Assembly: GCF_900162665.1 (NCBI RefSeq)
Contig: NZ_LT727813.1
Location: 526,214-590,213 of the forward strand
Direction: 5' to 3'
Length of the DNA stretch: 64,000 nucleotides
Origin: Oceanobacillus sojae
GTDB taxonomy: Bacteria > Bacillota > Bacilli > Bacillales > Amphibacillaceae
Shown here: in pieces, positions 9,490 through 18,115 of the stretch
Layout: each line of letters opens with the position of its first letter
How positions within the stretch are numbered: position 1 is the stretch's first letter
Notes under the pieces: model-generated
Database searches by the model: none
Seen by the model: only the letters and a program-made list of their open reading frames with translations
What the model was told of the DNA's origin: nothing
Position numbers and translations under genes: made by a program

Positions 9490-10368
9490 ATGTCTTATTC
9501 CATTGAAGTAAATGGTTTAACGGTACATTATAAGAATTTTAAAGCATTAGATCAGTTGAATTTCAAACTGTCTTCAGGCAAGGTTCATGGCATATTAGGA
9601 AGGAATGGTGCCGGAAAAACAACCCTGTTAACATACCTTGCTTCCTTTCACAAAGCAAAGCACGGAACGATTGTTATTGACGGAGAAGATCCTTTTGAAA
9701 ATGAACGGATTTTGCAGGGGACGTCTTTTATTTATGAAAAAGATAATACTTACGACTACGATAAAATCGATAAGATTATAAAGAGAATGCTTTATTTCCG
9801 TCCATATTTTGATGAGGCTTATGCAAGAGAATTAGTAAAAAGATTTAAAATTCCTACGAATAAAAGTGCTGATCAATTATCAAAAGGACAATATTCCGCT
9901 TTGCAGGTTGCCATTGGCTTAGCAAGCAGAACCCCGCTCACTATTTTTGATGAAGCATATCTGGGAATGGATGCACCGGCAAGAGAACTGTTTTACAAAG
10001 AAATCTTGTTAGAGCAGGAAAGACATCCGCGTACGATTTTATTTTCTACACATCTTGTTTCAGAAATGGAGTACCTCTTTGATGAAGTCCTTATAATCGA
10101 TAACGGAAAAGTTTTATTACAAGAAACAAGCGAGCAACTTCTTGAAAAAGGCTTCTCCATTACAGGAGCTAAAGAAGATGTTGAGGCATTCACAAAAACA
10201 TTAGAGGTCATTTACGAAGAGATGCTTGGTGGAACAAAATCTGTGATGGTTTACGGAACTTTACCGAAACAAGAGCAGCGAGAAGCGGTTGAACTCGATT
10301 TAGAAATCGGTTCACTATCTATAAATAATCTGTTTATACATTTGACGAAGGAGGAGGAAAGAACATGA
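9490..10368 (+). CDS. ABC transporter ATP-binding protein, first copy
   Basis: A 292-aa nucleotide-binding subunit. Walker A is GRNGAGKTT (about residues 38-46), signature LSKGQ, Walker B LTIFDEAYLGMD and the H-loop STHLVSE, all present. It looks competent for ATP hydrolysis. The ATG at 9490 has AAAGGAGG at ideal spacing, while the ATG two codons earlier overlaps the RBS. The stop overlaps the next start (ATGA). It pairs with the membrane protein at 10365. The second ATPase of the operon (11465) is a clear paralogue with almost the same motif sequences. YtrB/bacitracin-type stress ABC systems are the nearest relatives by organisation; substrate is unknown. Confidence 0.9.
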   Translation: MSYSIEVNGLTVHYKNFKALDQLNFKLSSGKVHGILGRNGAGKTTLLTYLASFHKAKHGTIVIDGEDPFENERILQGTSFIYEKDNTYDYDKIDKIIKRMLYFRPYFDEAYARELVKRFKIPTNKSADQLSKGQYSALQVAIGLASRTPLTIFDEAYLGMDAPARELFYKEILLEQERHPRTILFSTHLVSEMEYLFDEVLIIDNGKVLLQETSEQLLEKGFSITGAKEDVEAFTKTLEVIYEEMLGGTKSVMVYGTLPKQEQREAVELDLEIGSLSINNLFIHLTKEEERT

Positions 10369-11060
10369 AACAATTTCATTTAGGCTGGGCATTTCTCATT
10401 GAACAGATTAAATGGGCTTCCTGGTTCTATAGCATTATAATTGTTTTAACAATTGGAACTACTATCGCGAACCATTGGGGGTTTTTAGATAACCTTGATA
10501 TCAGCAATACCACTTCTACTATATTTATGTTAATTATCGGATTGCTTTATTCTTATGGGTTCTTAGATTACTATTATAAATTAGGAATTTCCAGGAAAAT
10601 GTTTTTTAAAGCCGCTTTATTCGCATCTGCTTTGCTTTCTATTATATTAGCTTTGGCGATGATCACCATGATTGTTTTATTTGAGACACTCGTCCCAGCA
10701 TTAGGATTTGCTGTCCCATGGACAGATCCATTAATCGGCGGCGGGGTATTATCCTTCATTCAAAGCATAGCTGATTATTCCGTTGCCCATTTCTTTTACC
10801 TTTTACTTGGCTGGTTTATGGGGCTTGGTTTTTATCGTTTTCGCTGGAAGATTGGATTATTGTTTATCCTTATTTCCTTTCCATTTTTCGGGATATCCGC
10901 ATTATTACAAGATAAAGCTGATATTGCACATACCATTAAATTTTTCACCGTTAATCTGCAGATTATCAGTATTGGGCCTTATCTTATTTTCTTTATCGTG
11001 ATAGCCATTTTAATCGTCTGTAACTACCGCTTAACTAGAGACGTACCCATTCGATTATAA
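10365..11060 (+). CDS. ABC transporter membrane subunit, first copy
   Basis: A 231-aa protein with six predicted membrane helices and no large extracytoplasmic domain. It is translationally coupled to the preceding ATPase by an ATGA overlap. It resembles the permease at 12343: both share an early KWxxWF motif, the central YYYK/YYYM-x-x-GxxRKxFF region and the final NYRLxxDVxI. It presumably forms a dimer or heterodimer with its paralogue in a YtrCD-like complex. It has no recognisable named family domain. Confidence 0.8.
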   Translation: MKQFHLGWAFLIEQIKWASWFYSIIIVLTIGTTIANHWGFLDNLDISNTTSTIFMLIIGLLYSYGFLDYYYKLGISRKMFFKAALFASALLSIILALAMITMIVLFETLVPALGFAVPWTDPLIGGGVLSFIQSIADYSVAHFFYLLLGWFMGLGFYRFRWKIGLLFILISFPFFGISALLQDKADIAHTIKFFTVNLQIISIGPYLIFFIVIAILIVCNYRLTRDVPIRL

Positions 11061-11090
11061 AATCATATCAGAAAGGAGGCTATACGAACC

Positions 11091-11468
11091 ATGTCCACAC
11101 AATTTCGGAGTGATAAACCTATTTTCATTCAGGTCCGGGAACAGATTGAAGACCAGATTGTCAATAATCAGTTAAGGGAAGGCGAGCAGGCTCCCTCCAC
11201 CAATCAGCTGGTCCAATTTTATAAAATCAATCACGCCACTATTTCCAAGGGTGTTACACAGCTTGTAGATGAAGGTATTCTATATAAGAAGCGAGGTGTT
11301 GGTATGTTTGTCGCAGAAGGAGCAAAGCAAAAACTCGTTCAAAAACGAAAGCAGGCGTTTATGGATGATTATATCATCGGTTTAGTCCAGGAAGCAGAGA
11401 AGCTTCGTATTACAGAGAACGAAATCATTGACCTGATAAAAAAAGCAAGAAAGGGGGATAAAGCATGA
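11091..11468 (+). CDS. GntR-family regulator, YtrA subfamily
   Basis: A 125-aa short GntR protein: winged helix at residues 10-75 (KPIFIQVREQIEDQI, GEQAPSTNQLVQFYKINHATISKGVTQLVDEGI) and a helical tail of only about 45 residues instead of a large ligand domain, diagnostic for the YtrA subfamily. Such repressors usually sit in operons with ABC transporters and respond to cell-wall antibiotics. RBS AAAGGAGG. Unusually it lies in the middle of the operon, between two ATPase/permease pairs. Its stop overlaps the next ATG. The inverted repeat at 9414-9449 is the obvious autoregulatory target. Confidence 0.9.
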   Translation: MSTQFRSDKPIFIQVREQIEDQIVNNQLREGEQAPSTNQLVQFYKINHATISKGVTQLVDEGILYKKRGVGMFVAEGAKQKLVQKRKQAFMDDYIIGLVQEAEKLRITENEIIDLIKKARKGDKA

Positions 11469-12346
11469 GTTATGCGATTGAAGCAAAAGAAGTCAGTGTA
11501 CAATATAAAGATTTCACAGCTATTGATCAGGTCAGTTTTCAGCTGAAGGCTGGAAAAATTCATGGCTTATTAGGAAGAAATGGCGCAGGGAAAACTACCT
11601 TATTATCTGTGCTGTCAGCTTTTCGAAAGGCTGATAATGGGACTCTCACCATTGATGGAGAAAATCCTTTTGAAAACCCAAGAATCATGCAGGATACAAT
11701 TTTTATTTTTGATCAGCAGAAGGATTTGGAATATACCTATGACAAAGTTGGAGAAATGTTAAAAGAAATGGCTTATTTCCGGCCAAATTTTGATGAAGCG
11801 TATGCTCTTCAATTGGTTAAGAAATTTAAGCTGCCTTTAAATAAAAAAGTGAATCAGCTGTCCAAAGGGAAGAAGTCAGCATTTCAAGCTATTATCGGGT
11901 TAGCATCCAGAGCTCCTTTAACTATTTTTGATGAAGCTTATTTAGGAATGGATGCGCCGACAAGGGAAATTTTTTATAAAGAAATTTTAAACGATCAGGA
12001 AGAGCATCCAAGAACGATTATTTTTTCAACGCACCTTGTTTCGGAAGCAGATTATCTATTCGATGAAGTGCTGATGATTCATAACGGAAAGGTTTTATTA
12101 CAGGGCACAAATGAGCAAGTGATTTCTGAAGGGTTCTCTCTTACAGGTTCCCTGGAACAAGTAGATGCATTTACGGAAGGCTTAGAGGTATTAAACAGTC
12201 AAGTGCTTGGTGGAACAAAATCTGTCATGGTATATGGCGGACTTTCTGAACAGCAGAGAATTGCTGCTGATCAAGCTGGACTCGAGATTGGCAACCTCTC
12301 TCTCCATGATTTGTTTGTGCATTTAACAAAGGGGGAAGAAGAATGA
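11465..12346 (+). CDS. ABC transporter ATP-binding protein, second copy
   Basis: A 293-aa paralogue of the 9490 ATPase, alignable end to end. Walker A GRNGAGKTT, signature LSKGK (Lys replaces the usual Gln), Walker B LTIFDEAYLGMD and H-loop STHLVSE. It is coupled by ATGA overlaps to the GntR gene before it and to the permease after it. The near identity of the Walker B blocks in the two copies points to tandem duplication of an ATPase-permease module. A heterodimeric ATPase pair, as in YtrB/YtrE, is plausible. Confidence 0.9.
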   Translation: MSYAIEAKEVSVQYKDFTAIDQVSFQLKAGKIHGLLGRNGAGKTTLLSVLSAFRKADNGTLTIDGENPFENPRIMQDTIFIFDQQKDLEYTYDKVGEMLKEMAYFRPNFDEAYALQLVKKFKLPLNKKVNQLSKGKKSAFQAIIGLASRAPLTIFDEAYLGMDAPTREIFYKEILNDQEEHPRTIIFSTHLVSEADYLFDEVLMIHNGKVLLQGTNEQVISEGFSLTGSLEQVDAFTEGLEVLNSQVLGGTKSVMVYGGLSEQQRIAADQAGLEIGNLSLHDLFVHLTKGEEE

Positions 12347-13050
12347 ATCCTATTATTTTATCATCCAAAAAAATAGCCGGATTACTATTTAAGGAGCAAG
12401 TGAAGTGGACAATATGGTTTCTTTCCTTTATGTTTGTCATTTATATTGTCGTAGTAAGCTTTGCTTCCGGGCCGCATTCCAGTTTTATAGACTTGGCAAA
12501 CTTTTCAAACGGATCTTCAGCTATTTATATGTTAGTTATTGGTATCCTGACAACATCGACTTTCTTTTATTATTACATGCAGCAAGGAGCTGCCAGAAAA
12601 AATTTCTTCTTTGGAGCGGCGCTGACTTCCGTATTACTGGCCGTTGTCATAACAATTATGCTCATCCTGTTAACCTTTATTCTCGAATTTGCAGCTGGAT
12701 GGACAGGATGGAATATTCATGGACAGGAGTTTGATTTCACAAGCAGCATCTCCGAATTCATTTATATCTTTGTCAGCTTTATTATCATGCACCTTATTTA
12801 CTTTTTAATCGGCTGGATGATTGGCTTGACCTTCTATCGTTTAGGCTGGCTGTATGGACTTTTATCCATTGCTTGCAGCATTCTTCTTTTAGCAATAACC
12901 GGTATTCTCATAGAAGTCACACATTTTTCTTTCTTTACAAATATGATCCATTTGCCAGCTTTTATAGCCTTTCCATTGAACATTGTATTAATTATTCTCC
13001 TTTTTGGCGTTAACTATCGGCTGATTAAAGATGTGACAGTAAAAATCTGA
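12343..13050 (+). CDS. ABC transporter membrane subunit, second copy
   Basis: A 235-aa, six-helix membrane protein paralogous to the 10365 product. The two share KWTIWF/KWASWF at the start, YYYMQQGAARKNFFF in the middle, and a shared LGWMIGL/LGWFMGL block. It is the last gene of the operon, followed by a strong terminator. No substrate can be inferred beyond the general association of YtrA-controlled ABC systems with cell-envelope stress. Confidence 0.8.
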   Translation: MNPIILSSKKIAGLLFKEQVKWTIWFLSFMFVIYIVVVSFASGPHSSFIDLANFSNGSSAIYMLVIGILTTSTFFYYYMQQGAARKNFFFGAALTSVLLAVVITIMLILLTFILEFAAGWTGWNIHGQEFDFTSSISEFIYIFVSFIIMHLIYFLIGWMIGLTFYRLGWLYGLLSIACSILLLAITGILIEVTHFSFFTNMIHLPAFIAFPLNIVLIILLFGVNYRLIKDVTVKI

Positions 13051-13056
13051 CTGAAT

Positions 13057-13100
13057 AAAAAGAGTAAAGCATATCATTGAGCGACATGCTTTACTCTTTT
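13057..13100. terminator. Bidirectional terminator between ABC operon and multidrug exporter
   Basis: The 15-bp perfect arms AAAAGAGTAAAGCAT and ATGCTTTACTCTTTT enclose a 14-base loop. The hairpin lies between convergent genes. Confidence 0.9.
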
Positions 13101-13103
13101 ATT

Positions 13104-14837
13104 TTACTTCAACTGCTGCTCTGCAAAAGAACGATACAGCTCATGCGATTCCAATAAATCCTGATGTGTTCCTTTTCCGGTAACCTCCCCATTTTCAATA
13201 AAGATAATCTGATCTGCATCAATAATTGTAGCTAAGCGATGGGCAATTACAAATGTCGTTCTTCCTTCCATCAATCGCTGCAATGCTTTTTGAACCACCT
13301 GTTCTGATTGACTATCGAGACTTGCCGTTGCTTCATCAAGCAATAAAATTTTCGGATTACGCAGGAAAGCTCTCGCAATATTGATGCGCTGCCGCTGTCC
13401 GCCTGATAACTTCGTGCCCCGTTCCCCGACCTGTGTATCCATTCCATTTGGCAGCTCCTGTATAAATTGTGCAGCATAGGCCATTTCCGCAACTGCCCAA
13501 AGTTGTTCCTCAGCAATATTTTCTGCATTTTCCAATCCATAGGTTAAATTGTCACGAATTGTTCCAGACATCATCGAGCTTTCCTGAGATACGTAACCGA
13601 GCTGGGAACGCCAGGAGGCTAAAGAAATATCCTGAATGGATTCTTCCCCAAGCAGAATGGCTCCTTCATCCGGCTCATAATAGCGTTCAATTAAGCCGAA
13701 TACGGTGGTCTTCCCTCCCCCGCTTGGTCCGGCAAATGCCACCATTTCTCCCGGAGATGCAGAAAATGATACCTTATTCAGAATCTGCTCGCCTGCTTCA
13801 TAAGAAAAACTGACTTTTTTAAATTCCAGCGGCAGATCGCCAATCCGTTTTTTAGAGCCGGGCAATACCTCTTCCTCTTCTTCCTGTAAAATTTCTGAAA
13901 TACGCTCGGTAGCTCCTTTAGCCTTTTGCAATTCCGTGAAAAACATTGCAAATGTCGTTAGAGGCATGACAATCTGAAATAAATACAAGAGAAATGCGAC
14001 AAGTGATCCGGTTGTCATGGTCCCCTGCTCCACCCGGATACCTCCATAGCCGATAATCATAACGATAACAAGCATGACAATCATATACATAAATGGTGCA
14101 ATCACAGAGAAAATCTTTGCCTCTTTCAATCCTGTCTGCAATAGCTTGAAAATTCCCTGTAAGCCCCGCTTTTCTTCCTTCTGTTCTGCTGTAGAAGATT
14201 TCATTAATCTAATTTCACTGACTGTCTGCTGAATCTCTCCTTGAAAATTAGCTGTCTGATCCTGCAGACTGCGCGATACTTTTGCCATCCGCTTCCCTAA
14301 CGGCAGCATTACCGCCAATGTAACCGGAACAGCAATAAACATAATTAAAGTCATTTTCCAATCCATAAACAACAGGATAATAACTGCTCCTATAATGGAA
14401 ATTAGGCCGGAAATAAACTGTGGAAAATGCTGGGATACTAAATCCTTTACAATTCCTGTATCATTAATCACACGGCTGACAGACTCTCCGCTCGGCTGTT
14501 TCTGAAAATAAGGAACTGGCAGGCGGATCAGCTTTTTCCATAAGATTTCCCGAAGCCGCGCAACAACCTTTTGTCCGACATAAGCAAGTGCATATGCTGA
14601 CAAGCCATCTACCAGTGCATGCACGATAAATACGCCAATGATCAGAACAATAAAGCGCCAATCTAAATCTGCGATGGAGAATCCATCCACAAGCTCCCTT
14701 GTGAGCAGCGGGATTGTCAGGCCAACTAAAGTAGTCAGGATACTTCCTATTAAACCTAACATTAAAACAAGCTTCGGTATCCTTGTAGATAGTATAAGCT
14801 TTATAAAATTACTTGATGATTGCTTCGGTGTTTCCAT
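13104..14837 (-). CDS. ABC multidrug exporter half-transporter (BmrA/LmrA-like)
   Basis: A 577-aa fused membrane-ATPase half-transporter. Six membrane helices occupy about residues 20-310, then the nucleotide domain with Walker A GPSGGGKTT, Q-loop YVSQESSM, signature LSGGQRQR, Walker B ILLLDEATASLD and H-loop IAHR. Length and layout match homodimeric type IV exporters such as BmrA (589 aa) and LmrA. It starts directly after the MerR-family gene stop (TAA followed by ATG), with AAGGAGAG as RBS, so it is the second gene of a MerR-autoregulated drug-resistance operon. It is expected to pump amphipathic drugs out of the cytoplasmic membrane. Confidence 0.92.
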   Translation of the reverse strand: METPKQSSSNFIKLILSTRIPKLVLMLGLIGSILTTLVGLTIPLLTRELVDGFSIADLDWRFIVLIIGVFIVHALVDGLSAYALAYVGQKVVARLREILWKKLIRLPVPYFQKQPSGESVSRVINDTGIVKDLVSQHFPQFISGLISIIGAVIILLFMDWKMTLIMFIAVPVTLAVMLPLGKRMAKVSRSLQDQTANFQGEIQQTVSEIRLMKSSTAEQKEEKRGLQGIFKLLQTGLKEAKIFSVIAPFMYMIVMLVIVMIIGYGGIRVEQGTMTTGSLVAFLLYLFQIVMPLTTFAMFFTELQKAKGATERISEILQEEEEEVLPGSKKRIGDLPLEFKKVSFSYEAGEQILNKVSFSASPGEMVAFAGPSGGGKTTVFGLIERYYEPDEGAILLGEESIQDISLASWRSQLGYVSQESSMMSGTIRDNLTYGLENAENIAEEQLWAVAEMAYAAQFIQELPNGMDTQVGERGTKLSGGQRQRINIARAFLRNPKILLLDEATASLDSQSEQVVQKALQRLMEGRTTFVIAHRLATIIDADQIIFIENGEVTGKGTHQDLLESHELYRSFAEQQLK

Positions 14838-15650
14838 TTAATTCTCTCCTTCTTCCTCGTCCCATAAAGGACCCATATAATCCGTAGTAATTTGCCCGAG
14901 CCACGCTTCTTCCTCTTCTGTAATTGGAGATGGAACAAGCCGCTCGATTTCTTGAATATATGCTTCTATCCGTTCCTCATTCTCTTTGTCCTCAATGTTC
15001 AAAGAAAAAATATCTGTTAGTTCTTTCAAAGAGTCCATCCCCACTACCTCCAGGATAAGACGATAAAAATCATCCAGCATCTGTTGAACTTCTGGATCAT
15101 CTGCCGATTTTCCAAAATGCTTTCTGACCCGTTTATAAAATGTCAGTAATCCCTGTTCAAAAATCATCTTCTCCTTAGCTGTCTGCGGGAACATCTTCTT
15201 CATTACATCATCTTTAATAATTCCTTTTGCCAGTTCCTCCTGTTTCTTCTCGTTTTGCATACTTGCCAGCAGACTGATAAGCACAGCGTGGTCCACTTCT
15301 TTTTCATTTTCTAAAAGATATACTGTACGCTGGATAGCATCCAAAGCTATATCAATTTGCTCCCTATCCTTAATCAGTTTTGATTCCTGGAGCCTTAATG
15401 TATCAATAAAGCTTAAATCAAAGGTATTCGCCTGCATATAAGCTTTGATTTCATCTAAGCTCATTCCTAAAAATTTCATTGTCATAATCTTATGCAGCTG
15501 AATCATATCCTCTTGCTCGTAAACTCGGTGTCCTGTATGTTCATCCCGTTTCGGCTTCAATATATTTTTCTCATCATAATAATGCAGTGTCCTTACAGAT
15601 ACGCCTGTTGATTTAGCAAACTCACTGATGGAGAATGTTTCCTTTTTCAT
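14838..15650 (-). CDS. MerR-family regulator with TipAS-like effector domain
   Basis: A 270-aa activator. The N-terminal MerR winged helix (FSISEFAKSTGVSVRTLHYYDEK, residues 6-28) continues with MIQLHKIMTMKFLGMSLDEI, then a dimerisation coiled coil, then an all-helical C-terminal domain (about 150-270) like the antibiotic-binding TipAS domain of TipAL, Mta and SkgA. An in-frame ATG at 15689 overlaps the -10 box of the promoter at 15685-15715, so it cannot be the start; the ATG at 15650 lies inside the transcript with AAAGGA upstream. It is expected to bind the palindrome in that promoter and induce itself and the exporter when drug is bound. Confidence 0.9.
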   Translation of the reverse strand: MKKETFSISEFAKSTGVSVRTLHYYDEKNILKPKRDEHTGHRVYEQEDMIQLHKIMTMKFLGMSLDEIKAYMQANTFDLSFIDTLRLQESKLIKDREQIDIALDAIQRTVYLLENEKEVDHAVLISLLASMQNEKKQEELAKGIIKDDVMKKMFPQTAKEKMIFEQGLLTFYKRVRKHFGKSADDPEVQQMLDDFYRLILEVVGMDSLKELTDIFSLNIEDKENEERIEAYIQEIERLVPSPITEEEEAWLGQITTDYMGPLWDEEEGEN

Positions 15651-15684
15651 ATCTGCTTCAAGTCCTTTCCCGATTAATAGCTTT

Positions 15685-15715
15685 ATCATATCACCTCACG
15701 TTACGTCAGGCGCAA
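15685..15715 (-). promoter_or_regulatory. MerR-type promoter with 19-bp spacer and central palindrome
   Basis: Read on the minus strand: -35 TTGCGC (15715-15710), spacer of 19 bases, -10 TATGAT (15690-15685). The spacer contains CCTGACGTAACGTGAGG (15694-15710), an 8-1-8 palindrome with one mismatched pair. An overlong spacer with a palindrome inside is the hallmark of MerR activation, and the motif resembles the CTCACGT-N-ACGTGAG boxes of TipAL-type regulators. Confidence 0.85.
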
Positions 15716-15836
15716 GCGGGAAGTTGATATTTTTAATACGCAACTGAAGTTAACATAAATGGTTACCCTTCATTGGTTGTTTCCTGTCCATTAATCGTTA
15801 AAATAAAAGTATACCCAAACGAAAGGGATGCATGGG

Positions 15837-16289
15837 ATGAACAAAATTACCTTATCACGAAACCTTGCTTTTTTAAGAAGAGAAAATAATTATTCCCAGG
15901 AAGAATTAGCAGAAAAAATTGGTGTCACCCGCCAATCAATTGCCAAATGGGAAAATGGAGAGTCCTTACCCGATATTATCAATTGTGATGCACTCGCCGC
16001 CTTATTTGATGTTTCTTTAGATAATTTAATTCATTATGATCAAAAAGAGAGCGGCTTTCCAATTCCTCCAAAGGGAAAGCATATGTTTAACACCATTCCC
16101 TTAGAGAAGGATGGTTATGTAAAATTACCGGAAAAAGCAGTGAGTATGGTCCATATGCAGGAAGGTGATCAGTTTCTTGTTTTAGGTGACGAGAACCCTG
16201 AAAGTATCGGTATCGCTTTAGTTCCTGTAGAATTTTTCACAGCGATGACGCAGGGAATTTTAAATCACACAAAGGATCTTAAAAAATGA
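15837..16289 (+). CDS. XRE-family regulator with AbrB-like C-terminal domain
   Basis: A 150-aa protein. The helix-turn-helix spans residues 3-60 (NLAFLRRENNYSQEELAEKIGVTRQSIAKWE), and the C-terminal half (GYVKLPEKAVSMVHMQEGDQFLVLGDE) looks like an AbrB/SpoVT looped-hinge beta domain. The combination is seen in regulators placed in front of ABC-2 transporter genes. The ATG at 15837 was preferred because AAAGGG lies nine bases before it; an in-frame ATG at 15828 touches the RBS. The stop overlaps the start of the next ATPase gene (ATGA), giving a three-gene operon: regulator, ATPase, permease. Confidence 0.85.
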   Translation: MNKITLSRNLAFLRRENNYSQEELAEKIGVTRQSIAKWENGESLPDIINCDALAALFDVSLDNLIHYDQKESGFPIPPKGKHMFNTIPLEKDGYVKLPEKAVSMVHMQEGDQFLVLGDENPESIGIALVPVEFFTAMTQGILNHTKDLKK

Positions 16290-17203
16290 AGGAATATATT
16301 CTCGAAGCTAAAAATATTTTCAAAGACTATAATGGTTTTCAAGCATTGGAAAATGTATCTATATCCTTGGAGAAGGGGAAAATTTACGGCCTGATTGGTC
16401 AAAACGGAGCCGGTAAAACCACATTTATGCGGATTATTGCCGGTTTATCCTTTCCCACTTCCGGCGAGCTGTATTTATTTAACCAATCGAATCAAAAAGC
16501 ATTGCAGGCTGGCCGGAAACAAATGGGCAGTATGATTGAGAACCCCAGTATTCTCGGGTATTTGAGCGCGCGCGATAATCTCCGTGTCCATAAAAAGATG
16601 AAAGGTATCAAAGATGAAAATGTGGACCAGAAAGTGCTCGACATCGTCGGACTGGGGGCTGCCGGTAAAAAGAAAGCAAAAGATTTCTCCTTAGGTATGC
16701 GTCAGCGCCTGGGAATTGCCATCACTTTACTTGGTAATCCGAGAATACTGATGCTTGATGAGCCTGTTAATGGTCTGGATCCGAGCGGTATTGCTGAAAT
16801 CAGGCAGCTAATAAAGAGCCTGGCCGCTAAATATCAAATAACCATTCTTTTATCCAGTCACCATTTAGCAGAGCTTCATCAAACTGCTGATGAATTTATT
16901 ATTGTTAATGAAGGAAAAATCCTGAAAACGCTCAGCCATGACAAATTAGAGGAACAAATCAACAAACACCTTCTTATTGATTGTAATGAGCCGGAGAAGC
17001 TGCAGAAGGTGCTGAAAGAATCCCTTCAAACAGAGAATTTTATTGTCCAGCCTGATAAAAGTATTAAATTGTATGACTTTATTAATAAAAAAGAGGAATT
17101 ATCAAAAGCCTTAATCAATCATGATATTGTTGTTACTACTTTTACAACGCAGGAAGAGACCCTGGAAAGCTATTACCTTCAATTAATAGGAGGTGTTAGC
17201 TGA
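16286..17203 (+). CDS. ABC transporter ATPase, BcrA-like
   Basis: A 305-aa ATPase of the DRA/BcrA group. Walker A GQNGAGKTT, signature FSLGMRQRLG, Walker B ILMLDEPVNGLDPSG and H-loop SSHHLAEL. The LGMRQR form of the signature and the roughly 70-residue C-terminal extension are typical of bacitracin/lantibiotic-exporter ATPases. It partners with the 261-aa permease that starts on its stop codon (TGATG). Expected function is export of, or immunity to, a peptide or other amphiphile. Confidence 0.9.
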   Translation: MKEYILEAKNIFKDYNGFQALENVSISLEKGKIYGLIGQNGAGKTTFMRIIAGLSFPTSGELYLFNQSNQKALQAGRKQMGSMIENPSILGYLSARDNLRVHKKMKGIKDENVDQKVLDIVGLGAAGKKKAKDFSLGMRQRLGIAITLLGNPRILMLDEPVNGLDPSGIAEIRQLIKSLAAKYQITILLSSHHLAELHQTADEFIIVNEGKILKTLSHDKLEEQINKHLLIDCNEPEKLQKVLKESLQTENFIVQPDKSIKLYDFINKKEELSKALINHDIVVTTFTTQEETLESYYLQLIGGVS

Positions 17204-17988
17204 TGCAGCTGTTAAACGCTGATTTCTTTAAATTAAGCAGGTCCATTTCTCCCTGGACAGTATTTATTTTATCCATTCTCAGCGCAATTATTTTTACTGC
17301 CAGTTCTCATTATGTTTCTATTGGAAGTCTCAGCTTAGAGGCTGCATCCGGTACCTTGTCACTGTTTTCTGAAACACAGATGATAGCATTGCTGGGAAGT
17401 ATCGCTGCAGGCATTTGCCTTACGACCGATTTTGAAAATAAAATCATTGAAAATGCTGTGTCGGGCGGGCATAGCAGAAACACAATTATTATTAACAAGA
17501 TTATTTCATTTTTTATTTTAATTGCATTGTTATATCTGCCCTATATCATTATCACAGTTATTTTTGCTTTTACGGATACAGCATTCAGCGGTTTTATTCC
17601 GACACCGACCTTAAACATTTTAGCCGGGGCAGCAGAACAGGAAGTTACAGCCGGATTGCTCGGCAAAATCATATTGATCAGCGGGCTTTCATTGCTTATC
17701 TTCTTCAGTCAGCTGATGGTCAGCATGTTTTATATGTTTCTATTTAAAAAAGCAGTTTTCGTTATCGCTGCCACGTATATGACCAGCCTGATTCTTGGAC
17801 CAATCTCAAGTCTGAATGACACGGTTCATTCTGTAATAACCTATACTCCGTATGGGATTGATTTATCCCGGTTAACTCTTGAGATGAGCGGGAAATTTGT
17901 TACAAAGAGTGTGATTATCTGCTTGTTATTTATTTTCATTTTCTATCTGGTCAGCTTTCTTATCTTCCGGAAAGCGGAAGTAAAATAA
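17203..17988 (+). CDS. ABC-2 type permease, BcrB-like
   Basis: A 261-aa membrane protein with about six hydrophobic segments. It overlaps the ATPase stop by one base. The start MQLLNADFFKLSRS is a common beginning of ABC-2 permeases of the YhcI/BcrB kind, with a short cytoplasmic tail and then the first helix. It ends the operon; no clear hairpin terminator follows before the promoter at 18061. Confidence 0.82.
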   Translation: MQLLNADFFKLSRSISPWTVFILSILSAIIFTASSHYVSIGSLSLEAASGTLSLFSETQMIALLGSIAAGICLTTDFENKIIENAVSGGHSRNTIIINKIISFFILIALLYLPYIIITVIFAFTDTAFSGFIPTPTLNILAGAAEQEVTAGLLGKIILISGLSLLIFFSQLMVSMFYMFLFKKAVFVIAATYMTSLILGPISSLNDTVHSVITYTPYGIDLSRLTLEMSGKFVTKSVIICLLFIFIFYLVSFLIFRKAEVK

Positions 17989-18060
17989 CCTTACAGGCTA
18001 TGCAATAGCACTCGTGTTCCTTATTCACCGTACGAGAGATGTAAAAACGCATACTTTCAT

Positions 18061-18089
18061 TTGACAGAATAAAAACATGCCGATATCAT
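18061..18089 (+). promoter_or_regulatory. Sigma-A-type promoter of the hydrolase gene
   Basis: TTGACA (18061-18066), 17-base spacer, TATCAT (18084-18089), 26 bases before the start codon used below. Confidence 0.7.
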
Positions 18090-18115
18090 ATTCTCTATGA
18101 AAGTGAGTGACTAAC

